Of a stretch of 64,000 nucleotides of DNA, positions 17,632 through 25,894 are shown one piece after another (within the stretch, counting starts at the first letter, position 1; every line of letters begins with the position of its first letter). Location of the stretch: the NCBI RefSeq assembly GCF_029968015.1, contig NZ_JASCIS010000016.1, positions 1 through 64,000 of the forward strand. The letters are read 5' to 3'. Below the pieces are notes generated by a model. The model searched no databases and was not told where the DNA came from. It was given only the letters and a program-made list of their open reading frames with translations. A program made the position numbers and the translations under genes. The DNA comes from Streptomyces luteolus. Lineage in GTDB: Bacteria; Actinomycetota; Actinomycetes; Streptomycetales; Streptomycetaceae.

Positions 17632-19130
17632 CAAATCTCCTCCAATGCGTCCAGCAACTGCGACTCGAGTTCGTGCCCGCGGCTGAGCTTTTTGACCAGC
17701 TCGTGCTTGAGCTGGTCGATCCGCCTCAGCGTGTCGTGTTCGGGGCCGGGGGACTCCGTGGCGTACGTGGTGGGCATGAGTTCGTGCCGGCGCTGGGTGA
17801 TCTCCTCGATCAAGCACCCGCGAGACCAGCCGGGCTGGTCGACGTAGGACATTCCCGGGGCTCTCTCCACCTCAGTGCCACGCCAAGCCGCCAGGGTGTT
17901 CAGGATTCGTGCTGTGTGTGCGTCGCCCAGCCGCCGCGCGCTTGACTTCGAGACACGCTCGAAGGACCGCCGCGCGTTGATGAATAGCACTTGTCCGCGG
18001 CGGTCTACGGCGCCCCAGCCGGGTCGCGCGCGCTTGTCCTTGTTCAGCACCCACAGGCAGGCGGTGGCATCGGTATGGCCGAACACGCGCGGCGGCAGCG
18101 CGATCACGCACTCAACGAGGTCGGCACGCAGCAACCGTTCGCGCAGCCTTCGTGTGGCGGGCTGGGGGCTCTTGGCCACGCTGTCGGCCATCAGGAAGGC
18201 TGCTCGGCCGGCTGGAGCGAGAGCATGCGCGATGTGCATGATCCATGCGGCGTTGCCGGATCCCCTGGGCGGGGGTTCCTCCGGCCACCGGGGGTCGAAG
18301 GGGATGGGGCGATTCTGGCCTATGCCCTCGCCCTTCTCGCTCTCCGACGCCCAGTCCTGCTGATTGAACGGCAGGTTGGCAAGGATGACGTCGTAGCGAT
18401 CGGCTTCCGGCTTCGCGAGGCTGTCCGCGGGAGGGAAGATGTGCGCCTCGACCCCCCGCACAGCGAGGTTCATGCGGGCGACCTGTGCGGTAGGGGCGTG
18501 CTGCTCCTTTCCCCGCAAGGACATGGCCGGGCTCAGCCCGACGCGTTCGTGGACGTAACGGTGACTCTCGACCAGCAGCCCGCCTGAACCACATACGGGG
18601 TCCAGCACGCTGTGCCCGTCCTGTGGCGCGGCGGCTTCCACCATGAGACGGGCCATGTCGCCCGGCGTGAAGTAGTGGCTTCCACGGGCTTGCTCGGCCG
18701 AGAGCTCGCTCAAGCACAAGTCGAGCAGGGCTCCGACTTGTTGGGCGGAGCTGATCGCCAGGATGAGACCACGGAGGGAGGGGTCGGCGCCGGGAGGTGG
18801 AGGGGGTAGCGAGTCGCTCATACCCGTGTCGTCGCGACCAGTTCCGGGCGCGGCGAGCCAATGGGCGAGGCACTCGCTCACAGCAACGCCGATTCGAGGG
18901 CTGCTCTCCGCGGCCTTGCCCTGCAGCCACGACCACGTGGGAACCCCAGACCGCGGGGCGGCATGTGCGGTCCGGCTCAAGTAGAGCAGTCCGAGGACGA
19001 GGCGGGCCGCGTCATGAGCGTTCATCAAACGGGAGAGCCGTGCCCGGTGGTGGCGTACCTCCGTGAAGACCTTGAGTGCGGCATCGTCCTCAGTACGCGT
19101 ACCTCTGCCATGGGACCCCATGTCGCTCAC
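17631..19130 (-). CDS. hsdM: Type I-like N6-adenine DNA methyltransferase (HsdM)
   Basis: A 499-aa gamma-class adenine methylase. Residues 151-156 SHYFTP correspond to the E-FFTP element of HsdM, motif I is DPVCGSGG (177-184), and motif IV reads NLPF (252-255) rather than the usual NPPF/Y. A Pro-rich linker (about 108-116) separates an N-terminal helical domain. GTG 19130 overlaps the stop of the 63-aa gene upstream (GTGA), and the stop overlaps the specificity gene, so three genes form one coupled unit. The NLPF variation may alter base flipping; activity is not guaranteed. Confidence 0.85.
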   Translation of the reverse strand: MSDMGSHGRGTRTEDDAALKVFTEVRHHRARLSRLMNAHDAARLVLGLLYLSRTAHAAPRSGVPTWSWLQGKAAESSPRIGVAVSECLAHWLAAPGTGRDDTGMSDSLPPPPPGADPSLRGLILAISSAQQVGALLDLCLSELSAEQARGSHYFTPGDMARLMVEAAAPQDGHSVLDPVCGSGGLLVESHRYVHERVGLSPAMSLRGKEQHAPTAQVARMNLAVRGVEAHIFPPADSLAKPEADRYDVILANLPFNQQDWASESEKGEGIGQNRPIPFDPRWPEEPPPRGSGNAAWIMHIAHALAPAGRAAFLMADSVAKSPQPATRRLRERLLRADLVECVIALPPRVFGHTDATACLWVLNKDKRARPGWGAVDRRGQVLFINARRSFERVSKSSARRLGDAHTARILNTLAAWRGTEVERAPGMSYVDQPGWSRGCLIEEITQRRHELMPTTYATESPGPEHDTLRRIDQLKHELVKKLSRGHELESQLLDALEEI

Positions 19131-19318
19131 GAGCCCACCACGCCCAAGCAGACCATGACTCCCAGAACGAGGGTTAGGGTGCCCCCGAAGGTTGCCACTC
19201 CGGTCTTGAAGACCACAGTGGGTCCACCTCCTTCGACGACGGTCACAAGGCTGCCGACAAGGGCGGCCACTAGCGCCGCGAGAACCGCGATGATCACGTA
19301 CGTCAACCTCTGCTGCAC
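19127..19318 (-). CDS. 63-aa two-helix membrane protein coupled to hsdM
   Basis: A small hydrophobic protein with two predicted transmembrane helices (about residues 7-28 and 41-61) joined by a short loop containing GGGPTVVFKTG. GTG 19318 has an excellent ribosome-binding site AGGAAGG 6 nt upstream, and the stop overlaps the methylase GTG by four bases, so it is a real, translated first gene of the cassette. It has no recognised family. A membrane protein leading a solitary methylase/specificity pair hints at an anti-phage role other than classic restriction. Confidence 0.7.
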   Translation of the reverse strand: MQQRLTYVIIAVLAALVAALVGSLVTVVEGGGPTVVFKTGVATFGGTLTLVLGVMVCLGVVGS

Positions 19319-19421
19319 GTGCTTCCTTCCTGAGGTCGGGGGGATCTCCAGCGATGTGAGCGAGTCACGCGATCCCCGGCGTCAGGTAGGACAGTAGAAG
19401 ACGTAGCCCACCCGCCGCTTG

Positions 19422-19499
19422 GTGCACGGCATTTGGGATTTCCTAAGGCGCGCGCCCGGCGTTGGAGCCCTGCAGCCAAGTGCACGCAGTTTGGGATTT
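19422..19499. repeat. Pair of 20-bp direct repeats upstream of the methylase cassette
   Basis: GTGCACGGCATTTGGGATTT (19422-19441) and GTGCACGCAGTTTGGGATTT (19480-19499) are identical at 17 of 20 positions and start 58 bp apart. They lie about 100-180 bp upstream of the 63-aa gene. They may be operator sites for the cassette or remnants of the island end. Confidence 0.8.
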
Positions 19500-19559
19500 A
19501 GTGAGCGAAGTCGCGAGGGGCTGTGATCGGCGACCCGGGTCACTTCCTGAATAGGTAGG

Positions 19560-20402
19560 TCAGCAAGCCTTGACCCAGCCGACCTTCCAGCCGGTGAACG
19601 AGAACGTCTTGCCCGCCGACGAGATCGTGACCGTGTGCTCGCGCATGCCCGGGAAGGAGGCGAGGGGCAGATGCTCGCCGTCGAAGACCAGGTGCTCGTA
19701 CACCTCGTCCGTGACCACGAGCAGGTCCCGCTCCACGGCGAGTTCGGCGATCCCGGCGAGCTCTTCGCGGGTCAGGACCGTGCCGGTCGGGTTGTGCGGG
19801 GTGTTGAGGAGGAGCAGCCGGGTGCGGTCGGTGACGGCGCGGCGCAGCTCGTCCAGGTCCAGGTGGAAGCCGCCAGTCCCGCCAGTGCCGCCAGTGCCGC
19901 CCGTACCGCCAGTGCCGCCCGTACCGCCCGTACCGCCCGTACCGCCCGTGCCGCTCGGCCGCAGCGTCACGGGCACGCGCGCAGCGCCCGCGAGCGCGAT
20001 GCTCGCCGCGTACGAGTCGTAGTACGGCTCCAGGGCGATCACCTCGTCGCCCGGCTCGACCAGGGCGAGCAGCGAGGCCGCGATCGCCTCGGTCGCGCCC
20101 GCGGTGACGAGGACCTCGGTGTCCGGGTCGTACGACAGCCCGTAACGGCGCTCCTGGTGCGCGGAGATCGCCGTCCGCAGCTCGGGGACGCCGGGGCCCG
20201 GCGGGTACTGGTTGCCGCGGCCGTCCCGCAGCGCCCGCACCGCCGCCTCCCTGACCTCCTCGGGCCCGTCGGTGTCGGGGAAGCCCTGACCGAGGTTGAT
20301 GGCACCCGTGCGCAGCGCGAGGGCGGACATCTCGGCGAAGATCGTGGTACCGAACTCGGCCAGGCGGCGGTTGAGGAGCGGGCGGGGCGCGGGTGAGGTC
20401 AT
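19560..20402 (-). pseudogene. PLP aminotransferase, 3'-truncated copy
   Basis: Encodes about 280 residues from MTSPAPRPLLNRRL through the PLP lysine (SSAGKTFSFTGWKVGW), then runs out after VKAC into a TGA. Roughly 140 C-terminal residues present in the intact copy are missing, including the small domain, so the product should be inactive. A 9-bp tandem expansion inserts about 25 Gly/Thr residues. The ATG, preceding DNA and the neighbour on its 5' side are the conserved core context, so this is probably the native gene broken by the island and the copy at 13334-14494 is the repaired or imported version. Confidence 0.85.
19871..19951 (-). repeat. Nine 9-bp tandem repeats inside the truncated aminotransferase
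   Basis: Units CCGCCAGTG or CCGCCCGTA (plus-strand reading) repeat nine times and encode Gly-Gly-Thr. The intact copy has a short segment (RAPDFRP) at this point. The in-frame expansion fits relaxed selection after the gene was broken, or a tolerated surface loop. Confidence 0.95.
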
Positions 20403-20583
20403 GGGCGCAATCCTGCGCCGAACCTCTGGAGTTCCTCAACTCTGCTTTGGGGATACGAGGCGCCGGGGATCTGTCCTGCACACAGGAGCGTCCGATCGCT
20501 TCGGGGGAAGCCCTGCGGGGGAAGCCCTTCGGGGGAAACCCTTCGGCGGAGGCCTTCGGGGGAACGAAGGAAGGGAGAGGATC

Positions 20584-20847
20584 ATGGCGGTCTTCTTTTT
20601 CGTGGTGTTCGTGGTGGTGGTCATCGCCTGTATCGCGGCGGGGCGCGGCTCGGGTTCCGGCCGTGGCTCCTCGCGGCGCGGCGGCGGTAGCAGCAGCGGC
20701 GGCTGGTGGGCCGGAGGCGCGGGCGGCAGCACCGGCGCCTCGTGCAGCGGGGGCTCGTCCTCCTGCGGCGGCAGCTCGTCCTCCTGCGGGGGCGGCGGAG
20801 GCGGCGGCGGTGGCTGCGGCGGAGGCGGTGGCGGTGGCGGCTGCTGA
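20584..20847 (+). CDS. Small Gly/Ser/Cys-rich membrane-anchored protein
   Basis: An 87-aa protein starting at ATG 20584 after AAGGGAGAGG. Residues 2-19 are strongly hydrophobic (MAVFFFVVFVVVVIACIAA), a single anchor or signal. The rest is Gly/Ser with a short Arg patch and six Cys, ending in two poly-Gly blocks each closed by Cys. It is followed by a strong terminator, supporting a real transcription unit. No function is known. The leader contains five imperfect copies of CTTCGGGGGAA between 20509 and 20567. Confidence 0.6.
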   Translation: MAVFFFVVFVVVVIACIAAGRGSGSGRGSSRRGGGSSSGGWWAGGAGGSTGASCSGGSSSCGGSSSSCGGGGGGGGGCGGGGGGGGC

Positions 20848-20862
20848 GGCGGTACGCGCACC

Positions 20863-20905
20863 GCGGCGGCGCCCGACGGCGACAACTCCCGTCGGGCGCC
20901 GCCGC
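20863..20905 (+). terminator. Terminator after the Gly/Cys-rich gene
   Basis: A perfect 16-bp stem (20863-20878 with 20890-20905; core GGCGCCCGACG) and an 11-nt loop, beginning 16 bp after the stop. Confidence 0.88.
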
Positions 20906-21215
20906 GTTGGTCTGCTTCGGTCCGCGGAGGTCTGCTTCGGTCCGCCGCACGCGGCACTCGCAGGCCTGGTCGAAGACGGCAGAACAGTTGAACAGTGAGA
21001 CCACCCGAGGGGATGGAAACCCTACGAAGTTGGGTAAAAACGCTGTGGCGGTACTGCCGTTCATGATTCCCTCTTACTCATCCACGCAGCCCTCGGCCGC
21101 GCAGCCCTGGCCGACTCGTGGGCAGTAAGCCGGCGAACCCTTCTCCCCGCGCCCTCCCGGCGCAGCGCCCTGGGCGCACGGCCCAGACCTCCACGCATGC
21201 CCCGGAGCCCTCCCC
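20906..21215. other. Gene-free region upstream of the DUF2617 gene
   Basis: About 310 bp with no supported gene. A 17-bp direct repeat GGTCTGCTTCGGTCCGC occurs at 20909-20925 and 20929-20945, exactly 20 bp apart. The stretch around 20995-21075 is less GC-rich and may carry the promoter of the next gene. Nothing else is recognised. Confidence 0.5.
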
Positions 21216-21740
21216 ATGCTCACGACTCTGCAGACCTCCTACACCGACACGCGCGCCGACGACCTCGCCTGGGCCCTGGGCCGCGAACCGCTGCCCGCCC
21301 TGGCCGCGCTCGACCTCGAACTCCAGGACGTAAAAGTGCAGTTGAGGCTCCTGGGCGCCTCACACCAAGTCATCATCGAGCAGGGCGAGTCCCGCTGCTC
21401 CGAGACCGTCGCCTGCATCGCGGGCAGCAGCACCCCCCTCCCGCTCGGCGTCGCCAAGCGCGTGGGCGACTGGGAGTACGAGTTCGCCGCCCGTGTCGAG
21501 ACCATGTCGAGCGGCTCCTTCGCGGGCCGCGCCCAGGAGTTGCTCGCCCTGGTCTCCGACCATCCCAACGGGCTCGCGGGCGTCTTCCCGGGCAGCCCGC
21601 ACGCGTTCACCGCACTCCTCGTGCAGCGCCAGGAGGGCCAGGTGCACTGGCGCACCTGGCACGCCTACCCGCAGGAAGGCCAGCTCGTCGCCACCCGCAC
21701 CCGCGTGGGGGCTCGCCTGCCCGCGCCGCAGCCCGCCTGA
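21216..21740 (+). CDS. DUF2617 family protein
   Basis: A 174-aa cytoplasmic protein beginning MLTTLQTSYTDTRADDLAW, the conserved opening of actinobacterial DUF2617. The middle has VKVQLRLLGASHQVIIEQG and a C-terminal half with LLVQRQEGQVHWRTWHAYP. Role unknown. It precedes a spermidine-synthase-like gene, an association I recall from other Streptomyces. Confidence 0.82.
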   Translation: MLTTLQTSYTDTRADDLAWALGREPLPALAALDLELQDVKVQLRLLGASHQVIIEQGESRCSETVACIAGSSTPLPLGVAKRVGDWEYEFAARVETMSSGSFAGRAQELLALVSDHPNGLAGVFPGSPHAFTALLVQRQEGQVHWRTWHAYPQEGQLVATRTRVGARLPAPQPA

Positions 21741-21823
21741 GCTCCCGTCTCTCCGAACCTCCGTGCGCGCGACCTCCGTGCGCGCGGGGCGAGTTGAGCT
21801 CCGGCGCGCCCGCCCGCGCCCGC

Positions 21824-21887
21824 GCTCGTACGCGCCCGCCCCATGCTCGTACGCGCCCGCGCCCATGCTCGTACGCGCCCGCCCCGC
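21824..21887 (+). repeat. Three tandem 21-22-bp repeats
   Basis: The unit GCTCGTACGCGCCCGCCCCAT starts at 21824, 21845 and 21867, the middle copy being one base longer. A second short repeat, ACCTCCGTGCGCGCG, occurs twice at about 21758-21788. Both are in the 263-bp spacer between the DUF2617 and SpeE-like genes. Confidence 0.9.
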
Positions 21888-22003
21888 GCTACCGCACAAC
21901 CGCCCGCGCACCGGTGACGCGCCGCCGCACGCCCGCCGTTCGCCGCGGTTCTCACACGTGTGGGTGACAGGGTGCGCACGAGTGGTGACGTAGCGTTCCC
22001 ATC

Positions 22004-23638
22004 GTGATCGAGTCGCCGCTGTCCGCGCCGCCCGGAGCCCCACCGTCCGGGGGGCCCGAGGACACGGCTGTGCTGCCCGTGTCACCGCGGGCCGGGCGCC
22101 TGCTCGTCCTCGTCGCCGTCTTCATCAGCGCCGCCTGCGGCCTCGTGTACGAACTCGAACTCGTCGCCCTCGCCTCGTACTTGATCGGTGACTCCGTCAC
22201 GCAGGCCTCCGTCGTGCTCTCCGTGATGGTCTTCGCGATGGGCATCGGCTCCCTGCTCGCCAAGCACCTGCGCTGCCGGGCCGCCGCCGCGTTCGGCGCC
22301 GTCGAGGCCGCGCTCGCCCTGGTCGGCGGCTGCAGCGCCCTCGCGCTCTACGCCGGGTTCGTCTGGGGCGCGGGCACGCGCGTGCTGCTCGTCGCGTTCT
22401 CCCTCGCCATCGGCGTGCTCATCGGCGCCGAAGTGCCGCTCCTGATGACCCTCATCCAGCGCATCCGCCGCCAGGACGCGGGCGGCGCCGTCGCCGACCT
22501 CTTCGCCGCGGACTACGTGGGCGCGCTCGTCGGCGGACTCGCCTTTCCGTTCCTGCTGCTGCCGCTCCTCGGTCAGTTGACGGGCGCGCTCCTCACCGGC
22601 GCGGTCAACGCGATCGCGGGCGGCGCCCTCGTCCTGTGGCTGTTCCGGCACGACCTGAGCGCCCGCACGCGCCGCCGCCTGCTCGCCGCCAACCTCGCCG
22701 TGCTCGTGCTGCTCGCCACCCTCGCCGCGGGCGTCGGCGACTTCGAACGCGCCGCCCGGCGCACGATGTACGGCGCGGACGTCCGCGTGGCCCTGCGGAC
22801 CGACGTGCGGGAGATCGTCCTCACCGGCGGCGAGGAGTCCACGCCCGGCTCCTTCGGCCTCTACCTCGACGGGCGGCTGCGCGCCGGCGGACGCGACGCC
22901 CACCGGTACCACGAGGCGCTCGTGCACCCCGCGATGCGCGGCCCGCACGCGCGCGTGCTGATCCTCGGCGGCGGGGACGGCCTCGCCGCCCGCGAAGTGC
23001 TCCGCCACCCCGGCGTGGACCGCGTCGACGTCGTCGTACGCGACGCCGAGCTGGTCGACCTGGCCCGCACCGACCCCGCCCTCAGCGCCCTCAACGCGCA
23101 CGCGTACGACAACCCCCGGCTGCACGTCGTGCACGGCGACGCCTTCCAGTGGCTCCGCGAGCCGCGTACGGGCGGCGCGTCGCGCCCGTACGACGTCGTG
23201 ATCGCCGATCTGCCCGAGCCCGGCGGCACCGAGTCCGCCAAGCTCTACTCCCAGGAGTTCTTCGGCCTCGCCACCCGCGCCCTCGCCCCCGGCGGCCGGC
23301 TCGCCGTGCACGCCGGAGCGGCGGGGCGGCCGCGGGTGTTCTGGACCGTGGAGGCCGGCGTGCGCGCGGCGGGCCTGCGCACCGCGCCGTACCGCGTCGG
23401 AGGCCGCCGCGAGCAGCCCGGCACCGGCCGCGAGCGCGCACCGCGCGACTGGGCGTTCCTGCTCGCCTCGCGCACCCCGCCCCGGCTCGGCCTGGACGCG
23501 AGACCCGCCCGCCGCTCCCTCACGCCGAAGATGCTCAGGGACGGCGCCCGCGCGATCGAACGCACCCGCGTCCCCGGCCTGCCGCCCTCCACTCTGGTGC
23601 ACCCGAGATACGCGGAGGCGGCGACCCCGGTCGGCTGA
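22004..23638 (+). CDS. speE: Membrane-fused polyamine aminopropyltransferase (spermidine synthase-like)
   Basis: A 544-aa protein whose first 250 residues contain about seven hydrophobic helices and whose C-terminal half is a spermidine synthase-like domain. The latter shows LILGGGDGLAAREVLRHPGV (SAM/decarboxylated-SAM pocket), the acidic strand VVVRDAELVDLA and YDVVIADLPEPGGTESAKLY near residue 405. It would transfer aminopropyl groups to putrescine or a related amine; actinobacterial membrane-fused members are not well characterised, so substrate is uncertain. In canonical enzymes the acidic strand is V-x-E-I/L-D; here it is VVVRDAE, which may alter ribose binding. GTG 22004 is the start in context. 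Confidence 0.82.
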   Translation: MIESPLSAPPGAPPSGGPEDTAVLPVSPRAGRLLVLVAVFISAACGLVYELELVALASYLIGDSVTQASVVLSVMVFAMGIGSLLAKHLRCRAAAAFGAVEAALALVGGCSALALYAGFVWGAGTRVLLVAFSLAIGVLIGAEVPLLMTLIQRIRRQDAGGAVADLFAADYVGALVGGLAFPFLLLPLLGQLTGALLTGAVNAIAGGALVLWLFRHDLSARTRRRLLAANLAVLVLLATLAAGVGDFERAARRTMYGADVRVALRTDVREIVLTGGEESTPGSFGLYLDGRLRAGGRDAHRYHEALVHPAMRGPHARVLILGGGDGLAAREVLRHPGVDRVDVVVRDAELVDLARTDPALSALNAHAYDNPRLHVVHGDAFQWLREPRTGGASRPYDVVIADLPEPGGTESAKLYSQEFFGLATRALAPGGRLAVHAGAAGRPRVFWTVEAGVRAAGLRTAPYRVGGRREQPGTGRERAPRDWAFLLASRTPPRLGLDARPARRSLTPKMLRDGARAIERTRVPGLPPSTLVHPRYAEAATPVG

Positions 23639-23708
23639 GCGCGGCCTCGGGGCCGAATGTGGGGATACGGGGGTGCGGCTCGTACGCGCGTGGGTAGGCT
23701 CGGCTGAC

Positions 23709-24764
23709 ATGGAGCATGAGGTGTTCGTTCCCGTGGAGACAGAGCCCCTGCGACAAGCGCTCGGTGACGCCGCCCGCGTCGCCCGCGGCATCCAGGGTCT
23801 CCAGCGCGATGCGGGCGGAGAGGCGGAACCCGTGTCGGGCCGCCTCAAAGTCCGGATCGCGGGGCACACGATCACGTACCGGGGCAGCCTCCGCATCACC
23901 GAGGACACCTCGGCCGCCACCCCGTCCTTCACGGTCAGCGGCGAGGCGACGGAGGTACGCGGCTCCGGCTCGGTCGAACTCTCCCTCGGCGTCAGCCTGT
24001 TGACCACGGACAAGGGCACGCGCTTGGTGTACAACGGCACGGGCAAGGGCGACGGCCGGGTCGCGGAGCTGGAGAAGTCCGCGGTGGAGGCGGCCGTACG
24101 GCGGCTGCTGAACCGTTTCTCGGAGAGCCTGGCGGGAGCGGTCGCGCCGACGTCGCCCGAGCCCGAGCCCGAGCCGGGGTCGTCCGAGCCCCGGCCCCAG
24201 TCCCGGTCGGTGGACGCGCGGAAGAACGCCGACGCGGACCTGCTTGACGACGGCGACCCGGCGGACGAGCCCGATGCGGCGGACGAGCCCGATGCGGCGG
24301 ACCAGGCGGAGGCGGCGGTCGAGCCCGAGGCGGCGGACGAGCCGGATGCTGCGGACCAGGCCGAGGCTCCCGGTGCCGCGGAGCCTTCCGGTGCCGCGGA
24401 GCAGGCCGGTGCCGCGGAGCAGGCTGATGCCGCCGATCAGGCTGATGCCGCCGAGCAGGCCGGTGCGAGTGACGAGTCCGGCGCGGAGGAAGCCGTGCCG
24501 CCCTCCGCCCTCGACCCCTTCCACCAGGACGCCGGCGACGAGTCGTTCATCGCCCCGCCCGCCGAAGCCGCGCACGCCCGGCGCACGATGATCGGCCGCA
24601 GCGCCGAGGAGGTCGACCACGCGCCGCCGCGCGGACGGTACGCACCGGTGCCCGCGCCGCAGGCCTCCACCGCGGGCGACACCCTGCGCTGGGCCGCCCC
24701 CGCCGCGGCGCTGGTCGTCGCGTCGGCGATCGTCGTCGGCCGGGTGCTGCGGCGGCGCCGATAG
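23709..24764 (+). CDS. SRPBCC-domain membrane-anchored protein
   Basis: A 351-aa protein. The first 145 residues (from MEHEVFVPVETEPLRQAL) form an SRPBCC/CoxG-like lipid- or ligand-binding fold ending with the long helix VAELEKSAVEAAVRRLLNRF. A disordered region of about 120 residues follows, dominated by repeats such as ADEPDAADQAEA and GAAEQA. A C-terminal transmembrane helix (TLRWAAPAAALVVASAIVVG) and RRRR tail anchor it with the SRPBCC domain probably cytosolic. ATG 23709 is chosen because the preceding residues do not fit the fold. Confidence 0.78.
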   Translation: MEHEVFVPVETEPLRQALGDAARVARGIQGLQRDAGGEAEPVSGRLKVRIAGHTITYRGSLRITEDTSAATPSFTVSGEATEVRGSGSVELSLGVSLLTTDKGTRLVYNGTGKGDGRVAELEKSAVEAAVRRLLNRFSESLAGAVAPTSPEPEPEPGSSEPRPQSRSVDARKNADADLLDDGDPADEPDAADEPDAADQAEAAVEPEAADEPDAADQAEAPGAAEPSGAAEQAGAAEQADAADQADAAEQAGASDESGAEEAVPPSALDPFHQDAGDESFIAPPAEAAHARRTMIGRSAEEVDHAPPRGRYAPVPAPQASTAGDTLRWAAPAAALVVASAIVVGRVLRRRR

Positions 24765-24785
24765 CCAGGGCCTAGGGTCGGGTCC

Positions 24786-25577
24786 GTGATGACTCAGGAC
24801 ACGGCGACCCTCGTCGCGGGCGATGCGGAACTGACGGTGCAGAGCGGCAACGGCTGCCGTATCGGGAGCCTCCGCATCGGCGGCACCGAAGTGCTCAGGC
24901 AGGGTGACCACTTCGGCTCCTTTCCCATGGTCCCCTGGTGCGGCCGCACCGAGAACGGCCGGTTCCGCAACGGCGGGCGAGTGCACGAGCTGCCGATCAA
25001 CAACCCGCCGCACGCCATCCACGGCACCGTCCGCGACCAGCCCTGGCGCCGGGCGCGCGGCGCCGAGAACTCCGCGGTCTTCACGTACGACCTGGTCGAG
25101 CCGTGGCCGTACGGCGGGCGGGTCACGCAGGTCTTCGAGCTGGAGCCGAACGCCCTGACGGTCCGGATGGGCCTGGAGACGTACGGCGACTCCTTCCCGG
25201 CGCAGCTCGGCTGGCATCCGTGGTTCCTGCGCAACCTCGGCGGAGAGGACGTGCGGCTGGACTTCGACGCGGCCTGGCAGGAGGAGCGCGGCGCGGACCA
25301 CCTGCCCACCGGCAAGCGCGTCGACCCGCGCCCAGGACCGTGGGACGACTGCTTCGGCATGCCGGACGGGGTGGGGGTCACCCTGCGGTGGGCGGAACAG
25401 CTGGAGCTGAAGGTCACGAGTCCCTCGGAGTGGGTCGTGATCTACGACGAGCAGCCGGAGGCGGTCTGCGTCGAGCCCCAGACGGGCCCGCCCAACGGCC
25501 TCAACACGCACCCGCGCCTGGTCACGCCGATCGAACCGCTGGAGGCGGAGATGCGCTGGGAGTGGCGGACCCTCTAG
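24786..25577 (+). CDS. Aldose 1-epimerase family protein
   Basis: A 263-aa galactose-mutarotase-like enzyme. Recognisable are PMVPWCGRTENGRF near residue 42 (the Gly/Arg/Asn sugar-binding turn), AIHGTVRDQPW with the catalytic His, AQLGWHPWFLR, and a C-terminal EPQTGPPNGLN containing the catalytic Glu. It interconverts alpha and beta anomers of a hexose or related sugar. GTG 24786 is directly followed by ATG 24789; either could be used. It is 21 bp after the SRPBCC gene. Confidence 0.88.
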   Translation: MMTQDTATLVAGDAELTVQSGNGCRIGSLRIGGTEVLRQGDHFGSFPMVPWCGRTENGRFRNGGRVHELPINNPPHAIHGTVRDQPWRRARGAENSAVFTYDLVEPWPYGGRVTQVFELEPNALTVRMGLETYGDSFPAQLGWHPWFLRNLGGEDVRLDFDAAWQEERGADHLPTGKRVDPRPGPWDDCFGMPDGVGVTLRWAEQLELKVTSPSEWVVIYDEQPEAVCVEPQTGPPNGLNTHPRLVTPIEPLEAEMRWEWRTL

Positions 25578-25610
25578 CCCGCCTGCCCTGCTGGGGCGCC
25601 GCCCCAGACC

Positions 25611-25749
25611 CCGCTCCTCAAACGCCGGAGGGGCTGAATTTTGCCCCGGAGGGGCGGGTTCTTAAGGGGCGCGGGGAACTGCGCGACCAGCCACAACGGC
25701 GCCGCAGCTGACCGACAGCAAGAGAGCCCCTCCGGCGTTTGAGGAGCGG
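25611..25749. repeat. Streptomyces palindromic repeat (25-bp perfect arms)
   Basis: Arms 25611-25635 and 25725-25749 are perfect reverse complements (core CTCAAACGCCGGAGGGGCT) around an 89-bp centre that includes GGGGCGCGGGGAACTGCGCG, a motif I recall as very common in Streptomyces intergenic DNA. Related elements occur at 58045 and 62469. With the flanks it fills the 317-bp gap between the epimerase and pyrE genes. Confidence 0.9.
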
Positions 25750-25894
25750 GGGTCCGGGGGCTGGCCCCCGAAGCGCCGCAGGCTTTCGGGAAGGGGCGGG
25801 TAGGGGAACGAAGCGCGCAGCGCGGGCAGGGGGTCCGGGGGCGGAGCACCCGTGGCGGTACGGGCACCCCGGCGGCCCACTTAAGCTGACAACC

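Larger units (their letters stand above)
14495..19559. mobile_element. Defence island inserted in the aminotransferase locus
   Basis: A roughly 5-kb segment bounded by an intact and a 3'-truncated copy of the same aminotransferase. GC is visibly lower than in the flanks, especially from 14.6 to 16.3 kb. It carries a two-gene CBASS and a methylase/specificity/small-membrane-protein cassette, with a 34-bp fragment of the aminotransferase 5' end between the two modules. No integrase, transposase, excisionase or tRNA is present. The boundaries are set by loss of similarity to the aminotransferase and are approximate. Confidence 0.6.

Noticed and set aside
16348..19318. Complete type I restriction-modification system
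   Set aside because: No HsdR or other nuclease gene adjacent; only methylase, specificity and a small membrane protein.
14495..19559. Prophage or ICE
   Set aside because: No integrase, structural, replication or conjugation gene; only defence cargo and duplicated target sequence.
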